Shown here: in pieces, positions 9,529 to 20,607 of the stretch
Position numbering within the stretch: position 1 is the stretch's first letter
Layout of the letters: every line of letters starts with the position of its first letter
Source of the DNA: Ligilactobacillus hayakitensis DSM 18933 = JCM 14209
GTDB lineage: Bacteria; Bacillota; Bacilli; Lactobacillales; Lactobacillaceae
Length of the DNA: 40,888 nt
NCBI RefSeq assembly: GCF_000615845.1
Contig: NZ_BAML01000013.1
Span: 1 to 40,888, forward strand
Direction: 5' to 3'
Program-made: the position numbers and the translations under genes
Notes under the pieces: generated by a model
Database searches by the model: none
Seen by the model: the letters and a program-made list of their open reading frames with translations, nothing else
What the model was told of the DNA's origin: nothing

Positions 9529-9711
9529 ATGGCTAAATTAAAAGTTACTTTAATTCACTCTGTCATTGGACGTCCTCAAAAGCAACGCAAGATCGTTGAA
9601 GGTTTAGGCCTTAAGCGTATCAACAGTTCAGTTGTTGTTCCTGACAACGCTGCAATGCGCGGTGCTATTATGAAAATCAACCATTTAGTGGACGTTGAAT
9701 TGGCAAAATAG
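9529..9711 (+). CDS. rpmD: 50S ribosomal protein L30
   Basis: L30 is a small 23S rRNA-binding protein. The 60-residue product carries the family core [18 protein letters not shown] and ends with [19 protein letters not shown] lies upstream. It is located between rpsE and rplO as in all spc operons. Confidence 0.95.
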   Translation: MAKLKVTLIHSVIGRPQKQRKIVEGLGLKRINSSVVVPDNAAMRGAIMKINHLVDVELAK

Positions 9712-9744
9712 TTAATAATGTGTTAATAAGGAGGTGCCAACCTA

Positions 9745-10179
9745 ATGAAGTTGCATGAATTACAACCTGCTGAAGGCTCACGTCAAGTACGTAATCGTGT
9801 TGGTCGTGGTACTTCATCTGGTAACGGTAAAACTGCTGGCCGTGGTCAAAAAGGTCAAAAGGCTCGTAGTAAAGTACGTTTAGGTTTCGAAGGTGGACAA
9901 ATGCCATTGTTCCGTCGTATGCCAAAACGTGGTTTCAAGAACATCAACCGCAAAGAATTTGCGATTGTTAACTTAGAAACTTTAAACAAATTCGAAGATG
10001 GTGCTGAAGTAACTCCAGCATTATTAGTAGAAGCAGGTATCGTTAAAGATGAAAAAGACGGTATCAAAGTTCTTGGTAATGGTGAATTGAACAAGAAGCT
10101 TACTGTAAAGGCAAGCAAGTTCTCTGCATCAGCTAAGGAAGCTATCGAATCAAAAGGCGGTAAAGCTGAGGTGATCTAA
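9745..10179 (+). CDS. rplO: 50S ribosomal protein L15
   Basis: L15 is a late-assembly 50S protein. The long basic N-terminal extension is evident as [20 protein letters not shown], followed by [18 protein letters not shown] and a globular C-terminal domain. It is 144 residues. The start follows AAGGAGGTG, and the downstream secY start is only two bases after the stop. Confidence 0.96.
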   Translation: MKLHELQPAEGSRQVRNRVGRGTSSGNGKTAGRGQKGQKARSKVRLGFEGGQMPLFRRMPKRGFKNINRKEFAIVNLETLNKFEDGAEVTPALLVEAGIVKDEKDGIKVLGNGELNKKLTVKASKFSASAKEAIESKGGKAEVI

Positions 10180-10181
10180 TC

Positions 10182-12279
<2,098 letters not shown>

Positions 12280-12288
12280 ATTTTGCTT

Positions 12289-12327
12289 AAAGACTTATTT
12301 CCAAAAAAATGGAGATAGGTCTTTTTT
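12289..12327 (+). terminator. Terminator after adk
   Basis: AAAGACTTATTTCCA (12289-12303) pairs with TGGAGATAGGTCTTT (12310-12324) through two G-U pairs, followed by T residues. It separates adk from infA and the alpha block. Confidence 0.88.
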
Positions 12328-12355
12328 GTATTTTGAAAATTATTTTCTAAAAGGC

Positions 12356-12384
12356 TTGATTTCTTTTTAGTTACATGATAATAT
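12356..12384 (+). promoter_or_regulatory. Promoter of infA-rpmJ-rpsM-rpsK-rpoA-rplQ
   Basis: TTGATT (12356-12361) and TAATAT (12379-12384) are 17 bases apart. The roughly 130-base leader that follows contains a small hairpin (TTGTC-TATAT-GACAA, 12418-12432) and could hold an autoregulatory site for the alpha block, but no known fold was recognised. Confidence 0.65.
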
Positions 12385-12520
12385 AATCAAGGTTTATCTT
12401 TTCAATAGGCTCATTTTGTCTATATGACAAGTGAACTTGCGGAAAAAGGTGGGACTCCAGGAAAGCTTCTCACATTTTTACGTGTAAAGTTTTAAAACCA
12501 ATTTAAGGAGGTACTTTTGC

Positions 12521-12739
12521 GTGGCGAAAGATGATGTGATTGAAATTGAAGGTACGATCAAAGAAACGTTGCCAAATGCGATGTTCAAGGTTGAACTCGA
12601 AAATGGACATGAGATTTTAGCTCATGTTTCCGGAAAGATTAGGATGCACTATATCCGTATCCTTCCAGGAGACAAGGTTACGGTCGAAATGTCTCCTTAC
12701 GATTTGACTAAGGGACGCATTACCTATCGCTTTAAATAG
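12521..12739 (+). CDS. infA: Translation initiation factor IF-1
   Basis: IF-1 binds the 30S A site during initiation. The 72-residue OB-fold protein starts [20 protein letters not shown] and ends [15 protein letters not shown], the canonical sequence. It starts at GTG behind AAGGAGGTA. It is the first gene after the internal promoter. Confidence 0.96.
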   Translation: MAKDDVIEIEGTIKETLPNAMFKVELENGHEILAHVSGKIRMHYIRILPGDKVTVEMSPYDLTKGRITYRFK

Positions 12740-12774
12740 ATTGTACTTCGAGAATACATTAGGAGGTATAATTC

Positions 12775-12888
12775 ATGAAAGTAAGACCATCAGTTAAACC
12801 AATGTGCGAACATTGCAAAGTAATCAGACGTAAAGGTCGCGTTATGGTAATTTGCGATAACCCAAAGCACAAACAACGTCAAGGATAA
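12775..12888 (+). CDS. rpmJ: 50S ribosomal protein L36, zinc-binding form
   Basis: L36 is the smallest 50S protein. The 37-residue product starts [19 protein letters not shown] and has the complete zinc ligand set, Cys11, Cys14, Cys27 and His32, so it is the C+ form. AGGAGGTA lies 7 bases upstream. It sits between infA and rpsM, as expected. Confidence 0.96.
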   Translation: MKVRPSVKPMCEHCKVIRRKGRVMVICDNPKHKQRQG

Positions 12889-12913
12889 TAAATAATTAGG
12901 AGGTGTAATTGTA

Positions 12914-13279
12914 ATGGCTCGTATTGCAGGTATCGATTTACCACGTGACAAACGTATCGTAATCGGATTAACTTACATTTATGGAATCGGTAATACAACT
13001 GCTCGCAAGATTTTAGCAGAAGCAGGTGTTTCTGAAGATGTTCGTGTACGTGACTTATCAGCTGATCAAGAAGATAAGATTCGTGCAGTTGTAGATAACT
13101 ACAAGGTTGAAGGTGATCTTCGCCGTGAAGTTTCTATGAACATCAAACGTTTATCAGAAATTGGTTCTTACCGTGGCTTACGTCACCGTCGTCATTTACC
13201 AGTTCGCGGTCAAAATACTAAGAACAATGCGCGTACACGTAAAGGCCCAGCAGTTTCAATTGCAGGTAAGAAAAAATAA
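12914..13279 (+). CDS. rpsM: 30S ribosomal protein S13
   Basis: S13 lies in the 30S head and makes intersubunit bridges and P-site contacts. The 121-residue product has [20 protein letters not shown], a helix-two-turn-helix region, [15 protein letters not shown] and the basic tail [27 protein letters not shown] precedes it. Confidence 0.96.
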   Translation: MARIAGIDLPRDKRIVIGLTYIYGIGNTTARKILAEAGVSEDVRVRDLSADQEDKIRAVVDNYKVEGDLRREVSMNIKRLSEIGSYRGLRHRRHLPVRGQNTKNNARTRKGPAVSIAGKKK

Positions 13280-13312
13280 TTAATTAAATTATAAAAGGAG
13301 GTTAGCTAGTTC

Positions 13313-13699
13313 ATGGCAGTAAAGAAATCACGTAAGCGCCGTGTGAAAAAGAATATCGAAAGCGGTGTTGCACACATTCATTCAACATTTAACAATACAC
13401 TTGTTATGATTACTGACGTTCATGGTAACGCAGTAGCATGGTCTTCAGCAGGTTCACTTGGCTTTAAGGGTTCACGTAAGTCAACTCCTTTCGCAGCTCA
13501 AATGGCTTCTGAAGCAGCTGCTAAGGGTGCTATGGAACATGGTATGAAGACAGTTGAAGTTGCAGTTAAGGGTCCTGGTTCAGGTCGTGAAGCAGCAATT
13601 CGTGCTCTTCAAACAACTGGTTTAGAAGTTACATCAATCAAGGATGTTACACCAGTTCCTCATAACGGATGCCGTCCTCCAAAACGCCGTCGTGTTTAA
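13313..13699 (+). CDS. rpsK: 30S ribosomal protein S11
   Basis: S11 forms part of the 30S platform near the E site. The 128-residue product contains [36 protein letters not shown] and the C-terminal [26 protein letters not shown] lies upstream. Confidence 0.96.
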   Translation: MAVKKSRKRRVKKNIESGVAHIHSTFNNTLVMITDVHGNAVAWSSAGSLGFKGSRKSTPFAAQMASEAAAKGAMEHGMKTVEVAVKGPGSGREAAIRALQTTGLEVTSIKDVTPVPHNGCRPPKRRRV

Positions 13700-13781
13700 T
13701 GTTGGTCAGTATTCATTTTGAGAAGACTCATAATGTTATAACCAAATTACACGTTACGTTTTGAAAGGGGTAAAGATAAGA

Positions 13782-14726
13782 ATGATCGAATTTGAAAAAC
13801 CAAAAATTCACCAAATCGAAGAAAGTGACAACTACGGAAAGTTTGTAGTTGAACCACTTGAACGTGGCTATGGTACTACTTTAGGAAATTCATTACGTCG
13901 AATTTTACTATCTTCATTACCAGGTGCCGCAATTACTGATGTTCAAATTGATGGAGTTCTTCATGAATTTTCAACTGTTGAAGGTGTTATTGAAGACGTT
14001 ACAACTATCATTTTGAATTTGAAGAAGGTTGCTTTAAACATTTCTTCTGAAGAAGGACAAGCATTAGAAATTGATGTCAAAGGTCCGATGGAAGTAACTG
14101 CTGCTGATATTAAAGGTAACAGTGATGTTGAAGTGCTTAATCCAGAACAATACATTGCTACTGTCGCTGAAGGTGCTTCATTCCATGTTCGGATGAATGC
14201 TAACAAGGGTCGTGGTTATGTTTCTGCAAATGATAACAAGGAACTTGCTGGAGATATGCCAATTGGTGTATTACCAATCGACTCAATTTATACCCCGATC
14301 GAACGTGTCAACTACCAAGTAGAAAAAACACGTGTTGGTCAAAGAAATGATTTTGATAAATTAACTCTTGATGTGTGGACAAATGGTTCTATTTCACCAA
14401 GTGAAGCTATCAGTTTATCTGCTAAGATTCTTTCAGAACACTTATCATTGTTTGTTGATTTAACAGACGAAGCTAAGAACACTGAAATCATGGTGGAAAA
14501 AGAAGAAACACACAAAGAAAAAATGTTAGAAATGACAATTGAAGAGCTTGATTTATCAGTTCGTTCATACAATTGCTTAAAGCGTGCCGGTATCAATACA
14601 GTTCAAGAATTGACTAACAAGTCTGAAGCTGACATGATGAAGGTACGTAACTTAGGACGTAAGTCACTTGACGAAGTTAAGGCAAAATTAACTAAGTTAG
14701 GTTTATCATTACGTCAAGATGATTAG
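13782..14726 (+). CDS. rpoA: DNA-directed RNA polymerase alpha subunit
   Basis: Alpha dimerises to nucleate RNA polymerase assembly, and its C-terminal domain binds UP elements and activators. The N-terminal domain shows [20 protein letters not shown] and [18 protein letters not shown]; the C-terminal domain shows [19 protein letters not shown] and [15 protein letters not shown]. The frame extends upstream to a TTG at 13761, but the family start MIEFEKP is at 13782 with GAAAGGGG upstream. Length is 314 residues. Confidence 0.96.
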   Translation: MIEFEKPKIHQIEESDNYGKFVVEPLERGYGTTLGNSLRRILLSSLPGAAITDVQIDGVLHEFSTVEGVIEDVTTIILNLKKVALNISSEEGQALEIDVKGPMEVTAADIKGNSDVEVLNPEQYIATVAEGASFHVRMNANKGRGYVSANDNKELAGDMPIGVLPIDSIYTPIERVNYQVEKTRVGQRNDFDKLTLDVWTNGSISPSEAISLSAKILSEHLSLFVDLTDEAKNTEIMVEKEETHKEKMLEMTIEELDLSVRSYNCLKRAGINTVQELTNKSEADMMKVRNLGRKSLDEVKAKLTKLGLSLRQDD

Positions 14727-14757
14727 AAATTAATTACTAAAGGGAGGGAATTTATTC

Positions 14758-15135
14758 ATGGCTTACCGTAAATTAGGGCGCACAAGTGCACACCGTAAAG
14801 CAATGTTACGTAACTTAACTACTGATTTGTTGGTTAACGAAAAAATCGTTACAACAGAAACACGTGCTAAAGAAGTACGTAAGTTTGCTGAAAAGATGAT
14901 TACTTTAGGTAAAAAAGGTGATTTAGCTTCACGTCGTCGTGCTGCTGCTTTCGTTATGAACGTTGTTGCAGATTTCAACGAAGAAACAATGAAAGAACAA
15001 TCAGCTTTACAAAAGTTATTTGATGATCTTGCACCACGCTTTGCAGAACGTAACGGTGGTTACACACGCATCCACAAGATGGAACAACGTCGTGGGGACG
15101 CTGCAAAAATGGTTGTGCTAGAATTAGTCGACTAA
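14758..15135 (+). CDS. rplQ: 50S ribosomal protein L17
   Basis: L17 lies near the tunnel exit. The 125-residue product starts [19 protein letters not shown] and has [20 protein letters not shown] and a C-terminal [19 protein letters not shown]. It closes the alpha block; two terminator structures follow it. Confidence 0.96.
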   Translation: MAYRKLGRTSAHRKAMLRNLTTDLLVNEKIVTTETRAKEVRKFAEKMITLGKKGDLASRRRAAAFVMNVVADFNEETMKEQSALQKLFDDLAPRFAERNGGYTRIHKMEQRRGDAAKMVVLELVD

Positions 15136-15163
15136 ACTTTAGATAATTAAATATTATCAATTG

Positions 15164-15269
15164 TCACTTTTATGGCGATAATTGGGCGTTATGATGTTGG
15201 GATATTACCGAGTCTAGTCCAAAGTAGTAGTTCGCTACGAATCTTCGTCATAAAAAGTGATTTTTTTTT
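15164..15269 (+). ncRNA. Long structured terminator or candidate small RNA after rplQ
   Basis: TCACTTTTATGGCG (15164-15177) pairs with CGTCATAAAAAGTGA (15246-15260), with one bulge and a G-U pair, enclosing about 68 bases. The closing arm is followed by nine T, so the element ends as a terminator. The enclosed part holds an inner hairpin GTAG-TTCG-CTAC (15227-15238). A plain terminator would not need so long a loop, so this may be a stable RNA released from the 3' end of the operon mRNA. No Rfam family was recognised. Confidence 0.5.
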
Positions 15270-15315
15270 CAGAAGTATAATGTTGTTATTCTGATATAGT
15301 TTAAAGCATTCTACG

Positions 15316-15348
15316 AAAAGAGGATAGAGGAATCTATCCTCTTTTTTT
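15316..15348 (+). terminator. Second terminator between rplQ and ecfA1
   Basis: AAAAGAGGATAGA (15316-15328) pairs perfectly with TCTATCCTCTTTT (15333-15345) over the loop GGAA, then T to 15348. A TATAGT at 15404-15409 is a possible -10 for ecfA1 just downstream. Confidence 0.9.
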
Positions 15349-15438
15349 GTAATTTTAAATTGACTAACAGCTAGAAAATGTAAATTGATGCTAGATATGT
15401 TATTATAGTCCTATATTTATATTAGAAAGGTAATTGAA

Positions 15439-16269
15439 ATGGATAATAAAATTATTTCAATTGAGAATTTAAAATTCCAATATCCAAATCAAGATAATGT
15501 AATTTTAAATGATATCTCTTTTGATATTTTCAAAGGAGAATGGATTGCATTAATTGGACATAACGGCAGTGGGAAAAGTACCCTAGCACGCTTAATTGAT
15601 GGACTTTTAAAGCCTTTAAGTGGAGAAATCATCGTTGATAATATCAATTTAAATTATGATACCTTATGGGACGTACGAGCTAAAATCGCTATGGTATTTC
15701 AAAATCCAGATAATCAATTTGTAGGTGCTGATGTGATGAGCGATATCGCATTTGGATTAGAAAACCGTGGGATTCCTCGAGAGGAAATGATTGTTCGTGT
15801 TAATGAAGCTTTGAAACTTGTTAATATGGAAAAATTTGCCGAGCATGATCCTAGTCATTTATCCGGTGGTCAAAAGCAACGGGTTGCTATTGCCAGTGCA
15901 ATCGCACTTGAACCTGAAATAATTATCTTAGATGAGGCAACTAGTATGCTTGATCCTGAAGGACGAATTGAATTGATTAACTTAATTAATAAGTTACGAA
16001 AGGAAAAAAACTTTACTGTTATTTCTATTACTCATGACATTGATGAAGCAACATTGGCTGATCGGGTTCTTGTTTTAAATGATGGTGAAATAATAACTCA
16101 AGGCTCTCCAGCAGAAGTCTTTTATAATATTAACGAAATGAACACTTTAGGACTTGACATTCCTTACCCACAAAAAATAGCTAATGAGCTAAAAAAAAGG
16201 GGATACAAGGTACCAAATAAATATTTAACGAGAAGTGAGTTGATTGATTGGCTATGTCAATTAAATTAA
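15439..16269 (+). CDS. ecfA1: ECF transporter ATPase EcfA1 (CbiO-type)
   Basis: This is one of two ATPases that drive energy-coupling-factor vitamin transporters at the membrane. Walker A GHNGSGKST (about residue 39), Q-loop in MVFQNPDNQF, signature LSGGQKQR and Walker B IIILDEATSMLDPEG with the switch histidine in ITHDID are intact. Length is 276 residues. It overlaps ecfA2 by 16 bases and heads an operon with ecfA2, ecfT and truA. No substrate-binding S gene is in this operon; one lies at 33671. Confidence 0.95.
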   Translation: MDNKIISIENLKFQYPNQDNVILNDISFDIFKGEWIALIGHNGSGKSTLARLIDGLLKPLSGEIIVDNINLNYDTLWDVRAKIAMVFQNPDNQFVGADVMSDIAFGLENRGIPREEMIVRVNEALKLVNMEKFAEHDPSHLSGGQKQRVAIASAIALEPEIIILDEATSMLDPEGRIELINLINKLRKEKNFTVISITHDIDEATLADRVLVLNDGEIITQGSPAEVFYNINEMNTLGLDIPYPQKIANELKKRGYKVPNKYLTRSELIDWLCQLN

Positions 16270-17114
16270 ATAATATTAGTTATTCATATGAAAGTGATAC
16301 GCCTCTAGAGTATCAAGCTTTACATCAAATTAGTCTAGAAATTGATGATGGAAGTTATACCGCAATCGTTGGTCATACTGGAAGTGGTAAATCTACGCTT
16401 TTACAGCACTTTAACGGGCTTTTAAAGCCTAGTGAGGGATATTTATCGGTAAATGGTTTAAAGATTGATAAGGATACTAAAAATCGCGATTTAAATGCCT
16501 TACGTAAAGATGTTGGATTTATTTTTCAATTTCCAGAATCACAACTTTTTGAAGAAACGGTTATCAAAGATATTGCTTTTGCACCCAAAAATTTTGGAAT
16601 GAGTGACCAACAGGCCAATGAAGTGGCAAAAAAAGCCGCTAAAATGGTGGGTTTATCAGAATCATTATTTGAAAAATCACCTTTTGAATTATCCGGTGGG
16701 CAAATGCGCCGCGTTGCAATTGCGGGAATTATTGCGATGCAACCTAAAATTTTAATTTTAGATGAACCAACTGCCGGTCTCGATCCAATTGGAAGAAAGC
16801 AAATCATGGATCTTTTTTATAAGTTACATCAAGAATATAAGATGACAATTATATTGGTAACTCATCAAATGAATGATGTTGCTGATTATGCAGATCATGT
16901 TATCGTGTTAGAAGATGGCAAAAAAATCGCTGACACAACGCCGCGTGAGCTATTTAAAAATAAACAATGGATAGTAAAACATCATCTTTCATTGCCACAA
17001 GCAATGGAATTTGCTTTTGAGCTTCAAGCTAAAGGGATTAATTTTGAAAAAATGCCCTTAACGCTAAGTGAATTAGTTGATGAATTAGAAAAGAGAGGAA
17101 TACAACATGAATAA
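16254..17114 (+). CDS. ecfA2: ECF transporter ATPase EcfA2 (CbiO-type)
   Basis: This is the second ATPase of the ECF energy module. Walker A GHTGSGKST, Q-loop FIFQFPESQLFEETV, signature ELSGGQMRRVA and Walker B ILILDEPTAGLDP are all present; the FPESQLF form of the Q-loop distinguishes EcfA2 from EcfA1. A TTG at 16248 is in frame, but the ATG at 16254 gives the usual N terminus MSIKLNNISYSY. This yields 286 residues. The gene overlaps both neighbours, which indicates translational coupling. Confidence 0.94.
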   Translation: MSIKLNNISYSYESDTPLEYQALHQISLEIDDGSYTAIVGHTGSGKSTLLQHFNGLLKPSEGYLSVNGLKIDKDTKNRDLNALRKDVGFIFQFPESQLFEETVIKDIAFAPKNFGMSDQQANEVAKKAAKMVGLSESLFEKSPFELSGGQMRRVAIAGIIAMQPKILILDEPTAGLDPIGRKQIMDLFYKLHQEYKMTIILVTHQMNDVADYADHVIVLEDGKKIADTTPRELFKNKQWIVKHHLSLPQAMEFAFELQAKGINFEKMPLTLSELVDELEKRGIQHE

Positions 17115-17904
17115 GTTATTATTAGGACGATATCTTAATGGAAACTCTTTAATTCATCGAATGGATCCACGTAGTAAATTGATGATGAGTTTTTATTTTA
17201 TCTGTATTATTTTTTTAGCTAATAATTATATAACATACGCAATATTATTATTACTAGCCTTGTGTGGAATTGTGTTGTCAAAAATCAAAATAAGTTTCTT
17301 TTTTAAAGGAATCATCCCGTTAATATGGCTAATCTTATTTACTGTAGCGCTGCAAGTCTTTTTTACTCCTGGCGGACATGTAATTTGGAGCTATGGTCCA
17401 CTTACGTTATCTAAAGCAGGGATAGTTAATGGGGTCTATGTCTTTTTTAGATTTGTGTTAATAATTGTCATGTCAACGTTATTGACGCTGACAACTGCCC
17501 CATTGGAAATTGCCGATGCGGTTGAAGCGTTAATCAAGCCACTAAGATATTTGAAAGTTCCGGTTCATGAAATTGCATTAATGTTATCAATTGCATTACG
17601 CTTTGTGCCAACTTTGATGGATGAGACGGTAAAAATTATGAACGCGCAAAAATCACGTGGGGTTAACTTCGGTGAAGGAAGCATAATTAGTCGCATTAAA
17701 GCTGTCATCCCAATTTTGATTCCATTATTTGTATCGGCATTTAATCGGGCGGAAGATTTAGCAGTAGCGATGGAAGCTCGTGGATATCGTGGTGGCGATG
17801 GACGAACAAAATTTAGAGTGATGAAGTGGCATCTACGAGATACAGGTTTAATTATTACTTTTATAATTATCACAATATTATTATTAATTTTTAGAAATTA
17901 TTAG
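17107..17904 (+). CDS. ecfT: ECF transporter transmembrane subunit EcfT
   Basis: EcfT is the membrane scaffold that couples the two ATPases to exchangeable S components. The 265-residue product has several hydrophobic segments and the two coupling-helix motifs, seen as NAQKSRG and [10 protein letters not shown]. The start overlaps the end of ecfA2 by 8 bases. Gene order ecfA1-ecfA2-ecfT-truA is the standard Lactobacillales arrangement of a shared (group II) energy module. Confidence 0.95.
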   Translation: MNKLLLGRYLNGNSLIHRMDPRSKLMMSFYFICIIFLANNYITYAILLLLALCGIVLSKIKISFFFKGIIPLIWLILFTVALQVFFTPGGHVIWSYGPLTLSKAGIVNGVYVFFRFVLIIVMSTLLTLTTAPLEIADAVEALIKPLRYLKVPVHEIALMLSIALRFVPTLMDETVKIMNAQKSRGVNFGEGSIISRIKAVIPILIPLFVSAFNRAEDLAVAMEARGYRGGDGRTKFRVMKWHLRDTGLIITFIIITILLLIFRNY

Positions 17905-17914
17905 GAGGAAAATT

Positions 17915-18667
17915 GTGAGTCAACGATTTAAAATAACATTAGCATATGATGGAACAAATTTTGCTGGATTCCAAGCTCAACCTAATCAAAGAACGGTGCA
18001 ATCGGTACTAGAAAAAGCTGTTAATAAAATGAGTAAATTAGATGATTATATTACGGTTCATGGATCAGGAAGAACTGATTCAGGGGTTCATGCTTTAGGA
18101 CAAGTAGTGCATTTTGATTTTCCTCATGAAATGAGTGCCAATGGGATGCTAAGAGGATTAAATAGTATGTTGCCCCTTGATTGTGAAGTTAAAGCTTGTG
18201 AAATTGTCGATAAAGATTTTCATTCACGTTTTACAACTCATGGAAAGAGATATATGTATCGAGTTGCTAGAGGAGAATTTGTTAATCCGTTTAAGCGTAA
18301 TTATACAGGTCATTATAAGTTTAAATTGGATGTTGAACGAATTAAACAAGCAATGCCAGATGTTGAAGGAACTCATGATTATTCAAGTTTTGTTGCTTCA
18401 GGAAGCCATGTAAAAAGTCATGTAAGAACAATTTATGAAGCAACAGTTAGAGAAGATAAAGAAAATGATGAAATTATTTTTGAATTCTTTGGCAATGGCT
18501 TTTTATATAATCAAGTTCGAATCATGGTAGCTGTATTGTTAGAAATAGGTAATGGTCGTCGTGATATTCATGATTTTTTACGTTTATACGAAGTTAAAGA
18601 TCGAAATGAAGCACGTCAAACAGCGCCTGCAAGTGGGTTATATTTGAAGGAAGTTTATTACGATTGA
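17915..18667 (+). CDS. truA: tRNA pseudouridine synthase A
   Basis: TruA makes pseudouridine at positions 38-40 of tRNA anticodon arms. The catalytic aspartate is in [15 protein letters not shown] (residues about 50-64), with the N-terminal [20 protein letters not shown] and the C-terminal [17 protein letters not shown] also conserved. The start is GTG behind TTAGGAGG, 10 bases after ecfT. Length is 250 residues, normal. Confidence 0.96.
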   Translation: MSQRFKITLAYDGTNFAGFQAQPNQRTVQSVLEKAVNKMSKLDDYITVHGSGRTDSGVHALGQVVHFDFPHEMSANGMLRGLNSMLPLDCEVKACEIVDKDFHSRFTTHGKRYMYRVARGEFVNPFKRNYTGHYKFKLDVERIKQAMPDVEGTHDYSSFVASGSHVKSHVRTIYEATVREDKENDEIIFEFFGNGFLYNQVRIMVAVLLEIGNGRRDIHDFLRLYEVKDRNEARQTAPASGLYLKEVYYD

Positions 18668-18704
18668 AATTTTAAATTAGATTAAAAAACTCATTTAAAA
18701 TATA

Positions 18705-18733
18705 TTGACTAATTTGCTATTTAATTATAATAT
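18705..18733 (+). promoter_or_regulatory. Promoter of rplM-rpsI
   Basis: TTGACT (18705-18710) is followed after 17 bases by TAATAT (18728-18733); an overlapping TATAAT lies at 18726-18731. It shows that rplM-rpsI can be transcribed independently of truA. Confidence 0.75.
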
Positions 18734-18738
18734 AGTAC

Positions 18739-18806
18739 TTGGTATTGTTTGCCCCACAGTAAGCCCCGTTAAAACTTATTGTTTGTCAAACATGCATACA
18801 ACAAAT
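18739..18806 (+). promoter_or_regulatory. rplM leader, probable L13 autoregulatory RNA
   Basis: The leader contains GTTTG (18748-18752) able to pair with CAAAC (18787-18791), enclosing AGTAAG/CTTATT (18760-18765/18776-18781) and two CCCC tracts. Structured L13 leaders are known upstream of rplM-rpsI in Bacillota and are thought to mediate feedback by L13. Assignment to that class rests on position and general shape. Confidence 0.5.
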
Positions 18807-18819
18807 GGAGGAATTTAAC

Positions 18820-19263
18820 GTGCGTACAACATATATTGCAAAACCAGGCGAAGTAGAACGTAAATGGTATGTTGTTGATGCAACAGATGTACCTTTGGGA
18901 CGTCTTTCATCAGCAGTTGCTACTATCTTACGTGGTAAGAATAAACCAACATTTACACCTAACGTAGATACAGGTGACAATGTTATTGTTATCAATGCAG
19001 AAAAAGTTGCATTAACAGGTCGTAAAGCTTCAGATAAGATTTACTACCACCACTCAAACCACCCAGGTGGTTTAAAGGCTCGTACAGCTGGTGACTATCG
19101 TGAAAACGACCCTGAAAAGTTATTAGCATTATCTGTTAAGGGTATGCTTCCAAAGGGTACACTTGGCCGTCAACAAGCTAAGAAGTTACACGTTTACCGT
19201 GGTGCTGATCACAAACATGAAGCACAACAACCAGAAGTATTAGACATTAACAAATTAATCTAG
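18820..19263 (+). CDS. rplM: 50S ribosomal protein L13
   Basis: L13 is an early 50S assembly protein. The 147-residue product starts [20 protein letters not shown] and contains [20 protein letters not shown] and [20 protein letters not shown]. The frame is open from an ATG at 18805, but GGAGG at 18807-18811 would fall inside that version; the GTG at 18820 gives the canonical length and spacing. It forms an operon with rpsI, 13 bases downstream. Confidence 0.96.
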   Translation: MRTTYIAKPGEVERKWYVVDATDVPLGRLSSAVATILRGKNKPTFTPNVDTGDNVIVINAEKVALTGRKASDKIYYHHSNHPGGLKARTAGDYRENDPEKLLALSVKGMLPKGTLGRQQAKKLHVYRGADHKHEAQQPEVLDINKLI

Positions 19264-19276
19264 GAGGAATTGCAAA

Positions 19277-19669
19277 GTGGCTAAAGTACAATATTATGGC
19301 ACAGGCCGTCGTAAAAACTCCGTTGCACGTGTTCGTTTAGTACCAGGTTCTGGTAAGATCACGATGAACGGTAAGTCTGTTGAAGAATACATTCCATTCG
19401 CAGACATTCGTGAAGACATGATTCAACCATTTGGCGTTACTGAAACAAAAGGTCAATATGACGTTTTAGTTAACGTTAACGGTGGTGGCTTCTCAGGTCA
19501 AGCTGGTGCAACTCGTCACGGGATTGCACGTGCATTGCTTGAAGTTGATCCAGACTTCCGCGCTGCATTAAAAGCTGCTGGCTTATTAACACGTGATGCT
19601 CGTATGAAAGAACGTAAGAAGCCAGGTCTTAAGAAAGCTCGTAAAGCTTCACAATTCTCAAAACGTTAA
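19277..19669 (+). CDS. rpsI: 30S ribosomal protein S9
   Basis: S9 has a C-terminal tail that contacts P-site tRNA. The 130-residue product has [38 protein letters not shown] and ends with the basic tail [18 protein letters not shown]. It starts at GTG behind TAGGAGG. A terminator follows. Confidence 0.96.
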   Translation: MAKVQYYGTGRRKNSVARVRLVPGSGKITMNGKSVEEYIPFADIREDMIQPFGVTETKGQYDVLVNVNGGGFSGQAGATRHGIARALLEVDPDFRAALKAAGLLTRDARMKERKKPGLKKARKASQFSKR

Positions 19670-19691
19670 TATATTTTATATCAACATTTGG

Positions 19692-19720
19692 ACATCCCAT
19701 GAATCTTCATGGGATGTTTT
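19692..19720 (+). terminator. Terminator after rpsI
   Basis: ACATCCCATGA (19692-19702) pairs with TCATGGGATGT (19707-19717), followed by T residues. It closes the rplM-rpsI transcript. Confidence 0.88.
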
Positions 19721-19774
19721 TGTTTCTTTGTCAATTAATACACTGATGAAGAAATTTAATAATATTAGACATAG

Positions 19775-19826
19775 AGAAGTCAATCCTTCCTTAGAGAAAC
19801 GGGGGTTCAGTCGACTTCTTTTTTTG
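19775..19826 (+). terminator. Terminator-like hairpin with a GC-rich loop
   Basis: AGAAGTC (19775-19781) pairs with GACTTCT (19813-19819), an inner AATCC/GGGTT can also pair, and seven or more T follow. No gene ends just upstream other than rpsI, which already has its own terminator, and no promoter is evident. It may be the end of a short RNA or a remnant of a lost gene. Confidence 0.5.
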
Positions 19827-19834
19827 TACAATTT

Positions 19835-19920
19835 TACACCAAAAAATACTGATGAGAATCTTAAAATACATTTTAAAATTCTCATCAGTACAGAATATTA
19901 TAGAACCTATTTTTTGTGTA
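19835..19920. repeat. Nested palindromes (miniature inverted-repeat-like element)
   Basis: The inner palindrome TACTGATGAGAAT (19847-19859) and ATTCTCATCAGTA (19878-19890) is perfect over 13 bp, then continues after one mismatch as TTAAAAT/ATTTTAA to a two-base centre. The outer arms TACACCAAAAAATA (19835-19848) and TATTTTTTGTGTA (19908-19920) match except for one extra C. No coding potential is present. The shape could be a short non-autonomous element or a very stable RNA hairpin. Confidence 0.6.
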
Positions 19921-19922
19921 CC

Positions 19923-19972
19923 AAAAAACTAGTAATCAGCCATTCCTTTGAAATAGCAGTTACTAGTTTTTT
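19923..19972. terminator. Bidirectional terminator at the 3' end of the acetyltransferase gene
   Basis: AAAAAACTAGTAA (19923-19935) and TTACTAGTTTTTT (19960-19972) are perfect 13-bp complements. On the minus strand the element ends the acetyltransferase transcript and overlaps its stop codon by two bases. Confidence 0.85.
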
Positions 19973-20504
19973 AACTATTGGAGTCATCAAAATTAATCGG
20001 ACGTAAAATTTTGGCAGGATTTCCGACAACAACCATATTTTCTGGAACATCTTTAGTTACGACACTGCCGGCACCGACAATTGCGTTTTTACCAATGGTG
20101 ACTCCTGGTAGAATGATACTATTGGCACCAATCCAGACGTTATCAGAAATGGTGACTGCAGCAATTTTTAAAATATTAGGGTCTTCAGTAAAATCAGCAG
20201 TGTAAATTGCGGTTTTAGGTGCGATATTAACATTATCCCCGATTGTTACAGGGGCAAAATCAATAATTGTTGTATCGTGATTGATAAAAGAATTGGATCC
20301 AAAAGAAATATTACTACCAATTTTGAATTTAAAATTAGGTTCAATATAAGGATCATCACCTAAATATTTGAAGGTTTGTGCTAAGAGGAAATAGTCATAA
20401 TAATTATTGTTATTAATTTGGTGATTATATTCTTCCCAAATTTTTTTTGCATGCTTAATTTGATTGATTATTTTAGGATTTTTTAAATTAATTTGGTCGT
20501 TCAT
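19971..20504 (-). CDS. Hexapeptide-repeat acyltransferase (maltose/galactoside O-acetyltransferase-like)
   Basis: The 177-residue product has the left-handed beta-helix hexapeptide pattern typical of acetyl-CoA-dependent O-acetyltransferases, from about residue 65 ([16 protein letters not shown]) to GNPAKILRP. The 3' region [20 protein letters not shown] and the acetyl-CoA end [20 protein letters not shown] are conserved. In MAT/LacA relatives the catalytic histidine lies in a YTATH-type motif; here the matching segment reads [10 protein letters not shown] with no histidine, so activity is doubtful. The start follows GAGGTGA. The gene stands alone on the minus strand with its own terminator. 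Substrate unknown. Confidence 0.85.
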   Translation of the reverse strand: MNDQINLKNPKIINQIKHAKKIWEEYNHQINNNNYYDYFLLAQTFKYLGDDPYIEPNFKFKIGSNISFGSNSFINHDTTIIDFAPVTIGDNVNIAPKTAIYTADFTEDPNILKIAAVTISDNVWIGANSIILPGVTIGKNAIVGAGSVVTKDVPENMVVVGNPAKILRPINFDDSNS

Positions 20505-20607
20505 TTTATCACCTCAAACCAAGTATAATGGTTCTTAATTATTTTGGATAGTCTTATTAAGATTTGGTATGATTGTAGTATTAATAGATTGATAAAAGAG
20601 GATGACA

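Noticed and set aside
15190-15246. Second purine-type riboswitch in the rplQ-ecfA1 spacer
   Set aside because: The junction sequences TTTCTACC and ACTAT are absent, so the resemblance was superficial.
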